A stretch of 64,000 bases of DNA from an uncultured Sphingomonas sp. (lineage in GTDB: Bacteria > Pseudomonadota > Alphaproteobacteria > Sphingomonadales > Sphingomonadaceae). How positions within the stretch are numbered: the first letter of the stretch is position 1; each line of letters opens with the position of its first letter. The notes beneath the pieces were generated by a model, which was not told the origin of the DNA, did not search any database, and was given only the letters and a program-made list of their open reading frames with translations. The stretch lies in contig NZ_CAKTFO010000007.1 in assembly GCF_934560975.1 (NCBI RefSeq), positions 61,015 through 125,014 on the forward strand, written 5' to 3'. A program made the translations under genes and the position numbers. This document shows positions 8,279 to 16,395 of this stretch, one piece after another.

Positions 8279-9354
8279 CCGGCGAGCGTCGCCAGCAGGC
8301 GCGCGATGCCGTCGAGGGGCGTGACGAAGTCCGCGCCGCCGCCACGGACCAGCGCGCCGGGCATCCCCCAGATCACCGCCGTCTCCTCCGCCTCCGCCAC
8401 GGTGCGGCCGCCTTTGGCCTTCAACTCCGTCATCGCCGCCACCCCGTCCGTTCCCATTCCGGTCAACAACACGCCAACCAGGCGTTCAGGGGCGACGATG
8501 CCTAGCGCGCTGGCGACCATGCGGTCGACGCTGGGGTGCCAGTGATGGTCCGGGCTGCCGGGCGCGGGCATGGCGGCGACCGCGCCCTGACGGCGGCTGA
8601 TCAGGACGTCGCCGTCGCCGCGCGCGATATAGGCGCGGCGGGGCTGGAGGATCGTAGGGCCGGTCAGTTCCTCCACACCGATCGCGCATATGCGGTCGAG
8701 CCGACGGGCGAGCGGCCCGGTGAAGCTGGCGGGCATATGCTGGGCGATCACGATCGGGCTGGCGAAGCCGGCGGGCAATGCGGGCAGGATCGCGTCCAGC
8801 GCGGGCGGGCCGCCGGTGGAACAGCCGATCAGCACCAGCCCGCCCTGAACCGGACGGCCTTGCGGCGGTGCGGGTCGGGGAACGGGGTCGGTCGGGTGGC
8901 CGGCCAGGGCGCGCGCGCGGTGAAGGCGCACCCGCTCGGCCAGGCGGGTGGTGCGCGACAGGCGGACACCGGCGGCGGCGCGCACGGTGGACACCATTTC
9001 CTCGGCCGCCGCCGGCAATTCGAGCGACAATGCGCCCCGTGGCTTGGGCACGAACGCCACCGCGCCGAGCGCCATCGCCTCCACCGTCTCCTCCGCCCCT
9101 TCGGTGGTCAGGGCGGAGACCATCACCACCGGGCAGGGCCGCTCCACCATGATGCGGTCGAGACAGGCCAGGCCGCTCATGCCGGGCATGGTGATGTCGA
9201 GCGTGACCACGTTCGGCCGGAAGACGGGCAAGGCGGCCAGCGCCTCCTCCCCGCTGCGCGCCACCGCGACCGTGAAGTCGCCCGCGCCCCGGAACAGATC
9301 GGTCAGCAGCAGCCGGACCAGCGGCGAATCATCGACGATCAGCAGCCGGATCAT
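8275..9354 (-). CDS. cheB: Protein-glutamate methylesterase/glutaminase CheB
   Basis: A 359-residue protein with an N-terminal receiver (VDDS, phospho-acceptor Asp53 in TLDITMPG, Lys in FVPKP), a linker of about 50 residues, and a C-terminal methylesterase domain with the Ser-His-Asp triad: Ser179 (IGCSTGGP), His206 (AQHMP) and Asp303 (GMGTDGV). Phosphorylation by CheA is expected to release inhibition so that receptor methyl esters are hydrolysed. The start is the ATG at 9352-9354. The open frame extends far upstream, but that stretch is antiparallel noise of the CheW gene. The stop overlaps the CheR start. Confidence 0.96.
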   Translation of the reverse strand: MIRLLIVDDSPLVRLLLTDLFRGAGDFTVAVARSGEEALAALPVFRPNVVTLDITMPGMSGLACLDRIMVERPCPVVMVSALTTEGAEETVEAMALGAVAFVPKPRGALSLELPAAAEEMVSTVRAAAGVRLSRTTRLAERVRLHRARALAGHPTDPVPRPAPPQGRPVQGGLVLIGCSTGGPPALDAILPALPAGFASPIVIAQHMPASFTGPLARRLDRICAIGVEELTGPTILQPRRAYIARGDGDVLISRRQGAVAAMPAPGSPDHHWHPSVDRMVASALGIVAPERLVGVLLTGMGTDGVAAMTELKAKGGRTVAEAEETAVIWGMPGALVRGGGADFVTPLDGIARLLATLAG

Positions 9355-9368
9355 GCCCGCCGCGCCAT

Positions 9369-10745
9369 TCAGCGGACCCGCTCCGCGACCGGATCCCGCC
9401 CGGTCCGGCCGAGCAGCGCGTCGGGGGAGGCGACCAGCAGGGTGCGGGCGCCGTCGTCCAGCCGGATGACGCGGCGAAACAAGGCGCCCTGTTCGGCCGC
9501 GAGCGGCGGCGCGGGGGCGATGGCGGCGACCGGCACCGCCAATACTCCGCTCACCGCATCGACCAACAGCCCGGCGCGGAGATCCCGCGTGCGGGTGACG
9601 ATCACGCGCCGGGTGGCGGCGGTGACGGGCGTGCCGCCGAAGCAACGGCCTTGGTCGATCACCGGCAGGACGCGCCCGCGGAGGTTCATCAGGCCACGCA
9701 GGACATCCGGGGCACGGGGCACACGGGCGAGCTGCTGCGGCATGGTCGCGACCTCCTCCACCGCCGCGATCGGCAGGGCATATTCGGTCGCGCCGATGCG
9801 GAAGAAGAGAAAGCGTTCGGGCGCCGCCGCCGGCCCTGCGACCGACACCTCCCCCGAGGCGGCGGAGGCGTGCAGCAGGCGCGCCGCCTGATCCTCTGCC
9901 AGCAGCTGCTCCGCCGCCAATAGGGGGATGAGCCGGGTGCCGTCGGCGACGCGGCAGATCGCCTGGATGCGCGCCGCGCCCCGGCTGCGTTGCAGCATGG
10001 CGGGCACGGGATCGATCAGCCGTTTCGCCACGCGCAGCACCTGCCCGGTCGCATCGACCACCAAGCCGACCCGGTGCGCGCCGATCCTGGTCACCACCAC
10101 CCGCGCCCGTTGCGCCGCTCCGCCCGGGGCCAAGCCGAGCAGGGCAGCCAGCGACAGCAAGGGCAGCGTGGCTCCGCGATGCGCGATCGTGCCGAGCGCG
10201 ACCGGATCGGAACCGGGCGGGGCGGCATGGTGGGGTGACAGGCGCAGAACCTGATCCACCTGCGCCACGGGCAGCGCATAATCCTGTCCGCCGACCACCA
10301 GGCCGAGCAGGGCCACCACCTGTTCCTTCGCATGCGCCTCTACGGGATCGATGCGGGCAGGCACGCGTGGCCGGGGAGGCGCGATGCCGAGCCGAGCGGC
10401 CAACAGCGCCACGATCTCGGCGGAGCGATCCCCCCCCGCCCCGCTTGCGACCAGCGCGCCCACATCCTCCACCAGCAGCCCGCAAAGCGTGGCGCCGTCC
10501 AGCAGCACCATGCGGCCGTTACGCCCGCACGGACGGTCGAGCAGGGCCGCCAGGCTGACGACCGGCACGACCGCGCCGTCGATATTGGCCAGCCCCTTCA
10601 AGGCGGGCGGCGCCAGCGGCACGGGGGTAAGCCGGGGCGGGCGGACGACACCTCGCACCGCCGCCGCGGCCACCGCCACCCGCTCGCCGCCCGCGATCAG
10701 GGTCAGCGTGGCGGCGCTGCGTGCAGTGGTTCCAGCGGGGGACAC
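9369..10745 (-). CDS. Triple CheW-domain coupling protein
   Basis: A 458-residue protein made of three consecutive CheW-like domains, roughly 10-125, 140-290 and 305-445. Each has the CheW hallmarks of a conserved Gly near a strand pair and a VVDLA/VVSL-like element (domain 1 VVPVVSLAALL, domain 2 LPLLSLAALL, domain 3 GRVLPVIDQG). CheW normally has one domain and bridges receptors and CheA. A tri-domain coupler would be expected to crosslink several receptors or kinases, or to insert CheW rings into the array. The start appears to be the GTG at 10743-10745, five bases after the MCP stop. No other CheW gene is in this window. Confidence 0.85.
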   Translation of the reverse strand: MSPAGTTARSAATLTLIAGGERVAVAAAAVRGVVRPPRLTPVPLAPPALKGLANIDGAVVPVVSLAALLDRPCGRNGRMVLLDGATLCGLLVEDVGALVASGAGGDRSAEIVALLAARLGIAPPRPRVPARIDPVEAHAKEQVVALLGLVVGGQDYALPVAQVDQVLRLSPHHAAPPGSDPVALGTIAHRGATLPLLSLAALLGLAPGGAAQRARVVVTRIGAHRVGLVVDATGQVLRVAKRLIDPVPAMLQRSRGAARIQAICRVADGTRLIPLLAAEQLLAEDQAARLLHASAASGEVSVAGPAAAPERFLFFRIGATEYALPIAAVEEVATMPQQLARVPRAPDVLRGLMNLRGRVLPVIDQGRCFGGTPVTAATRRVIVTRTRDLRAGLLVDAVSGVLAVPVAAIAPAPPLAAEQGALFRRVIRLDDGARTLLVASPDALLGRTGRDPVAERVR

Positions 10746-10750
10746 CGGCG

Positions 10751-12667
10751 TCAGGCGTCCGCGCGCTGGAGCGTTCCGGCAAGCGAGGCGATCTCCTCGA
10801 TGGTGGCGGCCAGCGCCTCCGCGCCCTGCGCCTGCTCGGCGGCGGCCCTGCCCGCCTCGCGCGCGGCGACCCGCGCCTGCTCGGCCGCGCCGGCAATCTG
10901 TTCGGTGCCGAGGCGGATTTCGCGGACGGAGGTGAGCGCGCGGTCCGCTCCGGCCTCGATCGCTTGAACGGCGGCGCGGGTTTGGGCCAATTCGTCCAGC
11001 ACGTTGCCGAGCCGGTCGGCCACCACCCGGCTGCGGCCGACCTCCACCTCCGCCGCCGACGCGATCTGGTCGAGGTCGCGTTCCAGCCTGGTGATGCCGT
11101 CCTGGATGGCGCGGACCCCGCCCCTGGCGCGTTCGGCGCGCGCCGCCGCGTCATGGGCGAGCTTGCGAATATCGGCGGACACCGCCGCGAAGCCGCGCCC
11201 GACCTCGCCCGAGCGGGTCGCCTCCACCGAACCGCTGACCGCGAGCATCCCGGTCTGCACCGCCAGCAAGGCGAGCGCGTCCGTGACCCGCTCGATCCTG
11301 CGACTGGCGTCACGCAGCGCGGCGAGGCGTTGCAGCACGTCGCGGGTGCGGCCAAGCGCGGCCGCGACGCCATCGGCCAGGCCGGACACGATCCGACGTC
11401 CGTCCGCGGCGGACGCGACGACGCCGTCCAGCCGTTCGGCGGTATGGCGGGCGATCGCCTGCGAGCGTTCGGCGCTCGCCTCGATCAGGCTCATCGCGCT
11501 GTGCGCCTGGATGGTCGCGGCGGCCTGCGACTGGGCGCCGCGCCCGATCTGGTCCACGGCGACCACGATCTCGGTCGCGGCGCCTGACAATTGCTGCACC
11601 GTGGCCGACAATTGCTCGGCGGCGACGGCCACCTGCTCCAGCGCGGCGTGATCCCGCCCGCCCTCGCGCAGGGCCGCCGCCAGATCGCCCAGGGATTCGG
11701 CGGTGTCCTGGCTTTGGTCGAGCGATTGGGTCTGTTGCGCGATCGCCTGCTGCGCCTCGGCGGCGGCGGCGGACTGCTCCTCTGCGGCGGTGGCGACCAC
11801 CTCGGCGCCGCGCTCCGCATCGCGCGAGGCGGTTTCGATCTCGGCGGCGGCGAGTACGATGTCCCCGACCCCGCCCGCCAGCGCGGCCAATTCCTGGCGT
11901 GAGGCGTCCAACTGGACCAGCACCGCGCGGGCGGAGGCCGCCTCACGCTCGCCCACGGACGCGGCGGCGCGGGTGTCGGCGGCAATGTGCTTCACCTCGG
12001 TGGCTGCGGCCTGGGCCAGGGCGCTGATGTCGCGCGCGCTGGTTTCGGACGATCCCGCGAGCAGGCGCACCTCGTCCGCGACGATGGCGAAGCCACGCCC
12101 CTCCTCGCCCACCCGTGCCGCCTCGACCGCCGCGTTGAGCGCGAGCAGCCCGGTTTCTTCCGCCGTCTCGGCCACGGTGCGGCCGATCTCGCTCAGGTCG
12201 GCCGCACCCGATTCCAGCAATCCGATCAGATCGACCAGCCCCAACTGACGCCGCGCATTGAGCTCCACTGCGGCGGCGGAGCCATCGATCTGCGTGCCGA
12301 CCTCACCATAGGCCGACCGCACCGCGTCGGCCCTGCGGCGCGACAGTTCGGCGCGTTCGCTGGCATCGCGGAAGGTGGCATTGAGGACGGCGATGGTGCC
12401 GAGCGATTCCTGCGCGGCCCCAGCCGCTTCCTCCGCGCCGCTCGAAATCTGCTCCATCGCGCGCTGCAATTGGGTGGAGGCGGCGGACGCCTGGATCAGG
12501 CCGGCGGCGAGTTCGCCTGTCGCCTGGTCGATCCGCTCGGCCGGAGTGGATGCGCGCTGCGCCCGGGGACGTCGCGGCGCCGCCTGCTGTTCCGCTGCCA
12601 CCGGTGCATCCCCGCTTTGGCCGGAGCCGGCACGCGCGCCAAGAGCGGACTTCTTCACTAGCGCCAT
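10751..12667 (-). CDS. Soluble methyl-accepting chemotaxis-type protein with two signalling tips
   Basis: A 638-residue, Ala/Glu/Gln-rich, almost entirely coiled-coil protein without any hydrophobic membrane span. A first signalling hairpin tip is around residues 185-215 (LLALNAAVEAARVGEEGRGF...DEVR). A second, diverged one is near 465-500 (LLAVQTGMLAVSGSVEATRSGEVGRGF). There is no recognisable ligand-binding domain; the N-terminal 50 residues are basic and Pro/Ala-rich. The start at 12665-12667 is preceded by AGAGAGACG; an in-frame ATG or GTG farther up is possible. It heads the chemosensory operon and should present a cytoplasmic signal to CheA through the triple CheW protein. Confidence 0.87.
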   Translation of the reverse strand: MALVKKSALGARAGSGQSGDAPVAAEQQAAPRRPRAQRASTPAERIDQATGELAAGLIQASAASTQLQRAMEQISSGAEEAAGAAQESLGTIAVLNATFRDASERAELSRRRADAVRSAYGEVGTQIDGSAAAVELNARRQLGLVDLIGLLESGAADLSEIGRTVAETAEETGLLALNAAVEAARVGEEGRGFAIVADEVRLLAGSSETSARDISALAQAAATEVKHIAADTRAAASVGEREAASARAVLVQLDASRQELAALAGGVGDIVLAAAEIETASRDAERGAEVVATAAEEQSAAAAEAQQAIAQQTQSLDQSQDTAESLGDLAAALREGGRDHAALEQVAVAAEQLSATVQQLSGAATEIVVAVDQIGRGAQSQAAATIQAHSAMSLIEASAERSQAIARHTAERLDGVVASAADGRRIVSGLADGVAAALGRTRDVLQRLAALRDASRRIERVTDALALLAVQTGMLAVSGSVEATRSGEVGRGFAAVSADIRKLAHDAAARAERARGGVRAIQDGITRLERDLDQIASAAEVEVGRSRVVADRLGNVLDELAQTRAAVQAIEAGADRALTSVREIRLGTEQIAGAAEQARVAAREAGRAAAEQAQGAEALAATIEEIASLAGTLQRADA

Positions 12668-12786
12668 GGATCGTCTCTCTTGCCGTGTGGTGGCGGGCAT
12701 AGAGGAGCCGTCCGGCAACGCAACATGGATGGGGCGGCGACGGGTCAGCCTGTCCGGCCCGGTGAGCGGGTCCGGTCAAAGGAGGG

Positions 12787-13176
12787 TCAGCGGATGCTGG
12801 GTCGCCACATCGCGCGGGAGGGCTTCACCAGTTGCGGCTGCGGGTTGCCGCCGACCGGCTTGCGGGCGGAACGGGGATCGACCGGCGCGTCGAAGGCGAT
12901 GCCGAGCCGGCCGCCGGCGATCCAGGCGATCTTGCCGTCGACCTGGCCGATGCCGCGCAGCTCCACCTGGATCGCGTCACCGCGCAGGAAGGTGACCGGG
13001 GATTCCGCCATCAGTCCGCCGCTGGACAGGTTGCGCACCTTGACCGACACGTCGGGTCCGCCGGCACGCCGCAGGATCGCCATCAGGAACATGCTGGCCC
13101 TCGGCTCCGAACGCACATCCGCGTAGCGGGCGTCTTCGTCCTCCTGGACGTCCGGACTGACCGACTCTTCCACCAC
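12787..13176 (-). CDS. PilZ-domain protein (cyclic di-GMP receptor type)
   Basis: A 129-residue protein. It carries both PilZ ligand motifs: RxxxR (RSEPR, about residue 23) and, about 30 residues later, NxSxxG (NLSSGG). This indicates competence to bind cyclic di-GMP. The rest of the single beta-barrel follows (GKIAWIAGGRLGIAFD). Two adjacent GTG codons serve as start candidates (13174-13176 and 13171-13173) behind a GAGAGG ribosome-binding site; the second has the better spacing. It lies about 120 bp upstream of the MCP on the same strand and might be co-transcribed, which would join second-messenger sensing to the chemosensory cluster, but this is inference. Confidence 0.85.
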   Translation of the reverse strand: MVEESVSPDVQEDEDARYADVRSEPRASMFLMAILRRAGGPDVSVKVRNLSSGGLMAESPVTFLRGDAIQVELRGIGQVDGKIAWIAGGRLGIAFDAPVDPRSARKPVGGNPQPQLVKPSRAMWRPSIR

Positions 13177-13272
13177 AAACCTCTCAAGGCTACCGAGTGG
13201 AAGGCATTGCCCCCGAAATGGCTTAAAAGTGATTAACGCACTCTCCGTTACGGTTTGTTCACCGTAGCAGCA

Positions 13273-13725
13273 TCATTCCTCGCGCGAGATCTTCTCGTGG
13301 CGCTCGTGCCGCTCCTGCGCCTCGACCGTCATGGTCGCGACCGGCCGCGCTTCCAGCCGGGCCAGCGAGATGGGATCGCCCGTCACCTCGCAATAGCCAT
13401 ATTCGCCTTCGTCGATGCGCCGAATGGCGGCGTCGATCTTGGAAATCAGCTTGCGCTGGCGGTCGCGGGTGCGAAGCTCGATCCCCCAATCGGTTTCGGA
13501 CGATGCGCGATCGGTGACGTCGGGTTCGCGCAGGGAGTCGATCTGAAGCTGGGCCAGCGTCCCCTGGGATTCACGAAGGATGGACTCCTTCCAGTCGAGC
13601 AGCTTGTGGCGAAAATAGGCCTGCTGCTTCTGGTTCATGAAAGGCTCGGACGGAGAAGGCCGATAATCGGCCTCCAGAACATAGTCCTCACCAGCCTCGT
13701 CGATCTCGCTCACCGCAGTCGCCAT
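13273..13725 (-). CDS. dksA: RNA polymerase-binding regulator DksA, zinc-finger-less type
   Basis: A 150-residue DksA/TraR-family protein. DksA works with ppGpp at the RNA polymerase secondary channel to adjust rRNA, biosynthetic and stress promoters. The coiled-coil segment (MNQKQQAYFRHKLLDWKESI), DRAS motif and C-terminal segment LEARPVATMTVEAQERHE are present. Of the four zinc-finger cysteines of E. coli DksA only one remains (YGYCEVTGDP); the others are Thr, Thr and Ala. This cysteine loss is known in alphaproteobacterial DksA. The ATG at 13723-13725 starts 10 bases after a very strong GC-rich stem-loop. Confidence 0.95.
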   Translation of the reverse strand: MATAVSEIDEAGEDYVLEADYRPSPSEPFMNQKQQAYFRHKLLDWKESILRESQGTLAQLQIDSLREPDVTDRASSETDWGIELRTRDRQRKLISKIDAAIRRIDEGEYGYCEVTGDPISLARLEARPVATMTVEAQERHERHEKISREE

Positions 13726-13734
13726 GAACTTTCC

Positions 13735-13782
13735 GCCCCCCGGCGGAGCACGAGCCCTGGCTCATGCCCCTCGCCGGGGGGC
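13735..13782 (-). promoter_or_regulatory. GC-rich 11-bp stem-loop in the dksA leader
   Basis: The arms GCCCCCCGGCG (13735-13745) and CGCCGGGGGGC (13772-13782) pair perfectly, with a smaller GAGCC/GGCTC stem possible in the loop. On the minus strand it lies directly upstream of the dksA ribosome-binding region and ends 10 bases before the ATG. No T-run follows, so it is not a classical terminator for the exported-protein gene upstream, though it might slow or end that transcript. It could also shield the dksA ribosome-binding site or stabilise the mRNA 5' end. Confidence 0.5.
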
Positions 13783-13863
13783 GCTATACGCATGCGACTG
13801 ATCCACGGCAAGACGGCGGAGCGCAACGGCCTATCGCAAACGCTCCACCTGCCCGCCATGCCG

Positions 13864-14436
13864 TTAGTCGGCGCCGCCGCCCTGCGGCTGGGCGGCCTTC
13901 ACCGCCGCGTCCAGCTGCGCCGCGGTCATGCCGATGGTCAGGCCACCGGTCGCGCCCTTGGCAAAGGCATTCTTGGGCAGCACCGCCTGGGACCCGCTGG
14001 CGAGCTTCACCGTCACCTGATCGCCACTGACGCTCTCCACCGTGCCGACATTGGCGCCGGCGGAATCGGCAATGGCGCCGCCGACGGCGAAGTCGGGCAC
14101 GGCGGCGGCCGCGGCGGAACTGACCGCCTGTTCAAGCTGCGCCTTGGTCATGCTGATCGCCACGCCCGCGTCGCGCTTGGCAAAGGCGTTGAGCGGCAGG
14201 GTCGCCTTGGCGGTGCCGGTGGAGACCACCGCACCCTGCGGCGTCACGGATTCGATGGTGCCGACCGGGGCACCGCTGGCGTCCACCACGGCAGTGCCGG
14301 GGGTCACGGACACGGCGCTGGCCGCGCCGCCGGTCTGGGCATTCGCCTGTTGCGTCGGCTGGGCCGGCGCGGTCTGCGCCAGTGCCGGAGCCGCCGCCAA
14401 AGCCGAACCAACCAGCAACAGAGTGAAATACTTCAT
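13864..14436 (-). CDS. Exported protein with two internal repeats, function unknown
   Basis: A 190-residue protein starting with a classical signal peptide (MKYFTLLLVGSALAAAPALAQ, cleavage after ALA). The mature part is low in complexity and contains two related units of about 65 residues. Each begins with a PRC-barrel-like strand set (GAPVGTIESV, GANVGTVESV), then a line ending in LPLNAFAK or LPKNAFAK, then a helix beginning with MTKAQLEQAV or MTAAQLDAAV. A well-placed AAGGAG precedes the ATG. The gene is monocistronic by spacing. I do not recognise a named family; sphingomonads have many such exported repeat proteins of unknown role. Confidence 0.75.
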   Translation of the reverse strand: MKYFTLLLVGSALAAAPALAQTAPAQPTQQANAQTGGAASAVSVTPGTAVVDASGAPVGTIESVTPQGAVVSTGTAKATLPLNAFAKRDAGVAISMTKAQLEQAVSSAAAAAVPDFAVGGAIADSAGANVGTVESVSGDQVTVKLASGSQAVLPKNAFAKGATGGLTIGMTAAQLDAAVKAAQPQGGGAD

Positions 14437-14554
14437 GCGAAACTCCTTGTGTCAGTTCAGTAACGATCGGGCCTATGTGCCGACATGATGCCACGATCCG
14501 TCCAGTCCAGAGCCGGCAGCGACGACTCGTGCCCTCAACAGGACGATATGTGCG

Positions 14555-15004
14555 TCAGGCTTCGTAGTTCATCAGTGCCGCCTCGATCCGATCCACGGGA
14601 TGGCCGGTCAGATCCTTGGCGATCTCCGCCGTGATCTTGTCCTGGACATGCTTGCCGTAATGCTTGCGCAGCTCGCCCAGCGTCTTGGGCGACGCGACCA
14701 CGATCAGGTTCTGGAACTCGCCGGCCAGCGCCGCACTGTTGATCCGCTCCGCCGCCTCGGCCGCGAAGCGATCCTCCGCCTGCTGGTGAAAGTCCGTCTC
14801 GCCGATCGAGGCGCCACCGGGGCCGCCGGGGATGCCCGGCTTCTGACCGGCCGTGTCCGTCTTGATGTCGCGGTCATACGCATCCGCCTGCTGCTCGGCG
14901 GCGACGACCTGGAGGTTCGGCGCCTCCGCGTCGCCTTCGTTGCGGAAGAACAGCATCTTCGCCCCGTCGGCCACCAGCACATAGCTGTCATGGGGAACGC
15001 GCAT
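14555..15004 (-). CDS. Host attachment family protein
   Basis: A 149-residue protein like the family annotated as required for attachment to host cells (Pfam PF10116). It has the starting motif HDSYVLVADGAKMLFFRNEG, a central GGPGGASIGETDFHQQAEDRFA stretch and the C-terminal segment LIVVASPKTLGELRKHY, which resembles eRF1/baeRF-type folds. No signal peptide is seen, so it is probably cytoplasmic despite the family name. Two ATGs are possible; the one at 15002-15004 is chosen because GGAG lies 7 bases upstream, while the other (15008-15010) is too close. Biochemical function is not established. Confidence 0.82.
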   Translation of the reverse strand: MRVPHDSYVLVADGAKMLFFRNEGDAEAPNLQVVAAEQQADAYDRDIKTDTAGQKPGIPGGPGGASIGETDFHQQAEDRFAAEAAERINSAALAGEFQNLIVVASPKTLGELRKHYGKHVQDKITAEIAKDLTGHPVDRIEAALMNYEA

Positions 15005-15105
15005 CGACATACTCCTTCTGTTCGTTCTGTCCCCGGACCAACGCGAGGCGGCGCGACGGGTTGCAGCTTGCATGGGCCACGGCCGCCCGCCATTAGGCTG
15101 GCCCC

Positions 15106-16395
15106 ATGCACGATATCCGCGCAATCAAAGACGATCCGGCCGCGTTCGACGCCGGCCTTGGCAAGCGTGGCCTGGCGCCACAGGCGGCGACCCTGCTGCA
15201 ACTGGACGAGGCGCGCCGATCGCGCATCTCCGAAGCGCAGGGCCTGCAGACCCGCCGCAACGAAGCCTCCAAGGAGATCGGCAAGGCCAAGGCCACCAAG
15301 GATGAGGCGGCGGCACAGGCGCTGATGGCTGAGGTCGCCGGGCTGAAGGACCGCATGGCCGTGCTGGACAAGGACGCGGCCGAGGCGGCGACGGCGCTGG
15401 ACCAGGCGCTGGCCGCCCTCCCCAACCTGCCCGCCGACGACGTGCCGGCGGGCGAGGACGAGGACGGCAATGTCGAGCAGAAGAGGTGGGGCACGCCCCG
15501 CGCCTTCGCCTTCGCGGCGCGGGACCATGCCGATATCGGCCCGGCGCTGGGCCTGGATTTCGAGGCGGGCGCGCGGCTTTCCGGCGCGCGCTTCACCGTG
15601 CTGCGCGGCGGGGCGGCGCGGCTGCACCGTGCGCTGGGCCAGTTCATGCTGGACCGCCACACGAGCGAGAATGGCTATGCCGAAACCGCCACCCCCGTGA
15701 TGGTACGGGACGAGGCGATGTTCGGCACGGGCCAGCTGCCCAAGTTCGCCGAAGATTCGTTCCGCACCACCGACGGCCGCTGGCTGATCCCCACCGCCGA
15801 GGTGAGCCTGACCAACCTGGTTCGCGAGCAGATCCTGGCGGAAACGGCGCTACCGATCCGGCTGACCGCGCTGACCCAATGCTTCCGCTCGGAAGCGGGT
15901 GCTGCGGGGCGCGACACGCGCGGCCTGATCCGGCAGCACCAGTTCGAGAAGGTGGAACTGGTGTCGATCTGCACGGCCGAACAGGCGGCGGACGAGCATG
16001 AGCGCATGACCCGCGCGGCCGAGGGCATATTGGAGGCGCTGAACCTGCCCTATCGCCGGATGCTGCTGTGCGACGGGGACATGGGCTTTTCCGCGCGGCG
16101 GACCTACGATCTGGAAGTGTGGTTGCCGGGTCAGGACCGCTATCGCGAGATTTCCAGCTGCTCCAGCTTCGGCGAGTTCCAGGCGCGGCGGATGGATGCG
16201 CGCTATCGTCCGATTCTTGCCGGGGTGAAGGGCAACACAGCTTTCGTCCACACGCTCAACGGATCGGGGCTGGCGGTCGGCCGCACGCTGGTGGCGGTAA
16301 TCGAGAATTATCAGGAAGAGGACGGATCGGTGACCGTGCCGGACGTGCTGCGGCCTTACATGGGCGGGATCGACCGGATCGGGGCGCTGGCCTGA
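15106..16395 (+). CDS. serS: Seryl-tRNA synthetase
   Basis: A 429-residue class II aminoacyl-tRNA synthetase that charges tRNA-Ser. The N-terminal tRNA-binding coiled coil covers about residues 25-100. The catalytic core has motif 2 (FRSEAGAAGRDTRGLIRQHQF) and motif 3 (GSGLAVGRTLVAVIENYQ), plus the serine-site segment (TAEVSLTNL). Length and architecture are normal for bacteria. The stop codon overlaps the surE start as TGATG, the first coupling in a serS-surE-LysM/M23-channel run. Confidence 0.98.
   Translation: MHDIRAIKDDPAAFDAGLGKRGLAPQAATLLQLDEARRSRISEAQGLQTRRNEASKEIGKAKATKDEAAAQALMAEVAGLKDRMAVLDKDAAEAATALDQALAALPNLPADDVPAGEDEDGNVEQKRWGTPRAFAFAARDHADIGPALGLDFEAGARLSGARFTVLRGGAARLHRALGQFMLDRHTSENGYAETATPVMVRDEAMFGTGQLPKFAEDSFRTTDGRWLIPTAEVSLTNLVREQILAETALPIRLTALTQCFRSEAGAAGRDTRGLIRQHQFEKVELVSICTAEQAADEHERMTRAAEGILEALNLPYRRMLLCDGDMGFSARRTYDLEVWLPGQDRYREISSCSSFGEFQARRMDARYRPILAGVKGNTAFVHTLNGSGLAVGRTLVAVIENYQEEDGSVTVPDVLRPYMGGIDRIGALA

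Noticed and set aside
12303..12779. Upstream extension of the MCP start and alternative frames here
   Set aside because: The ATG at 12667 has a ribosome-binding site; the upstream in-frame start adds a short Thr/Arg-rich stretch without support.
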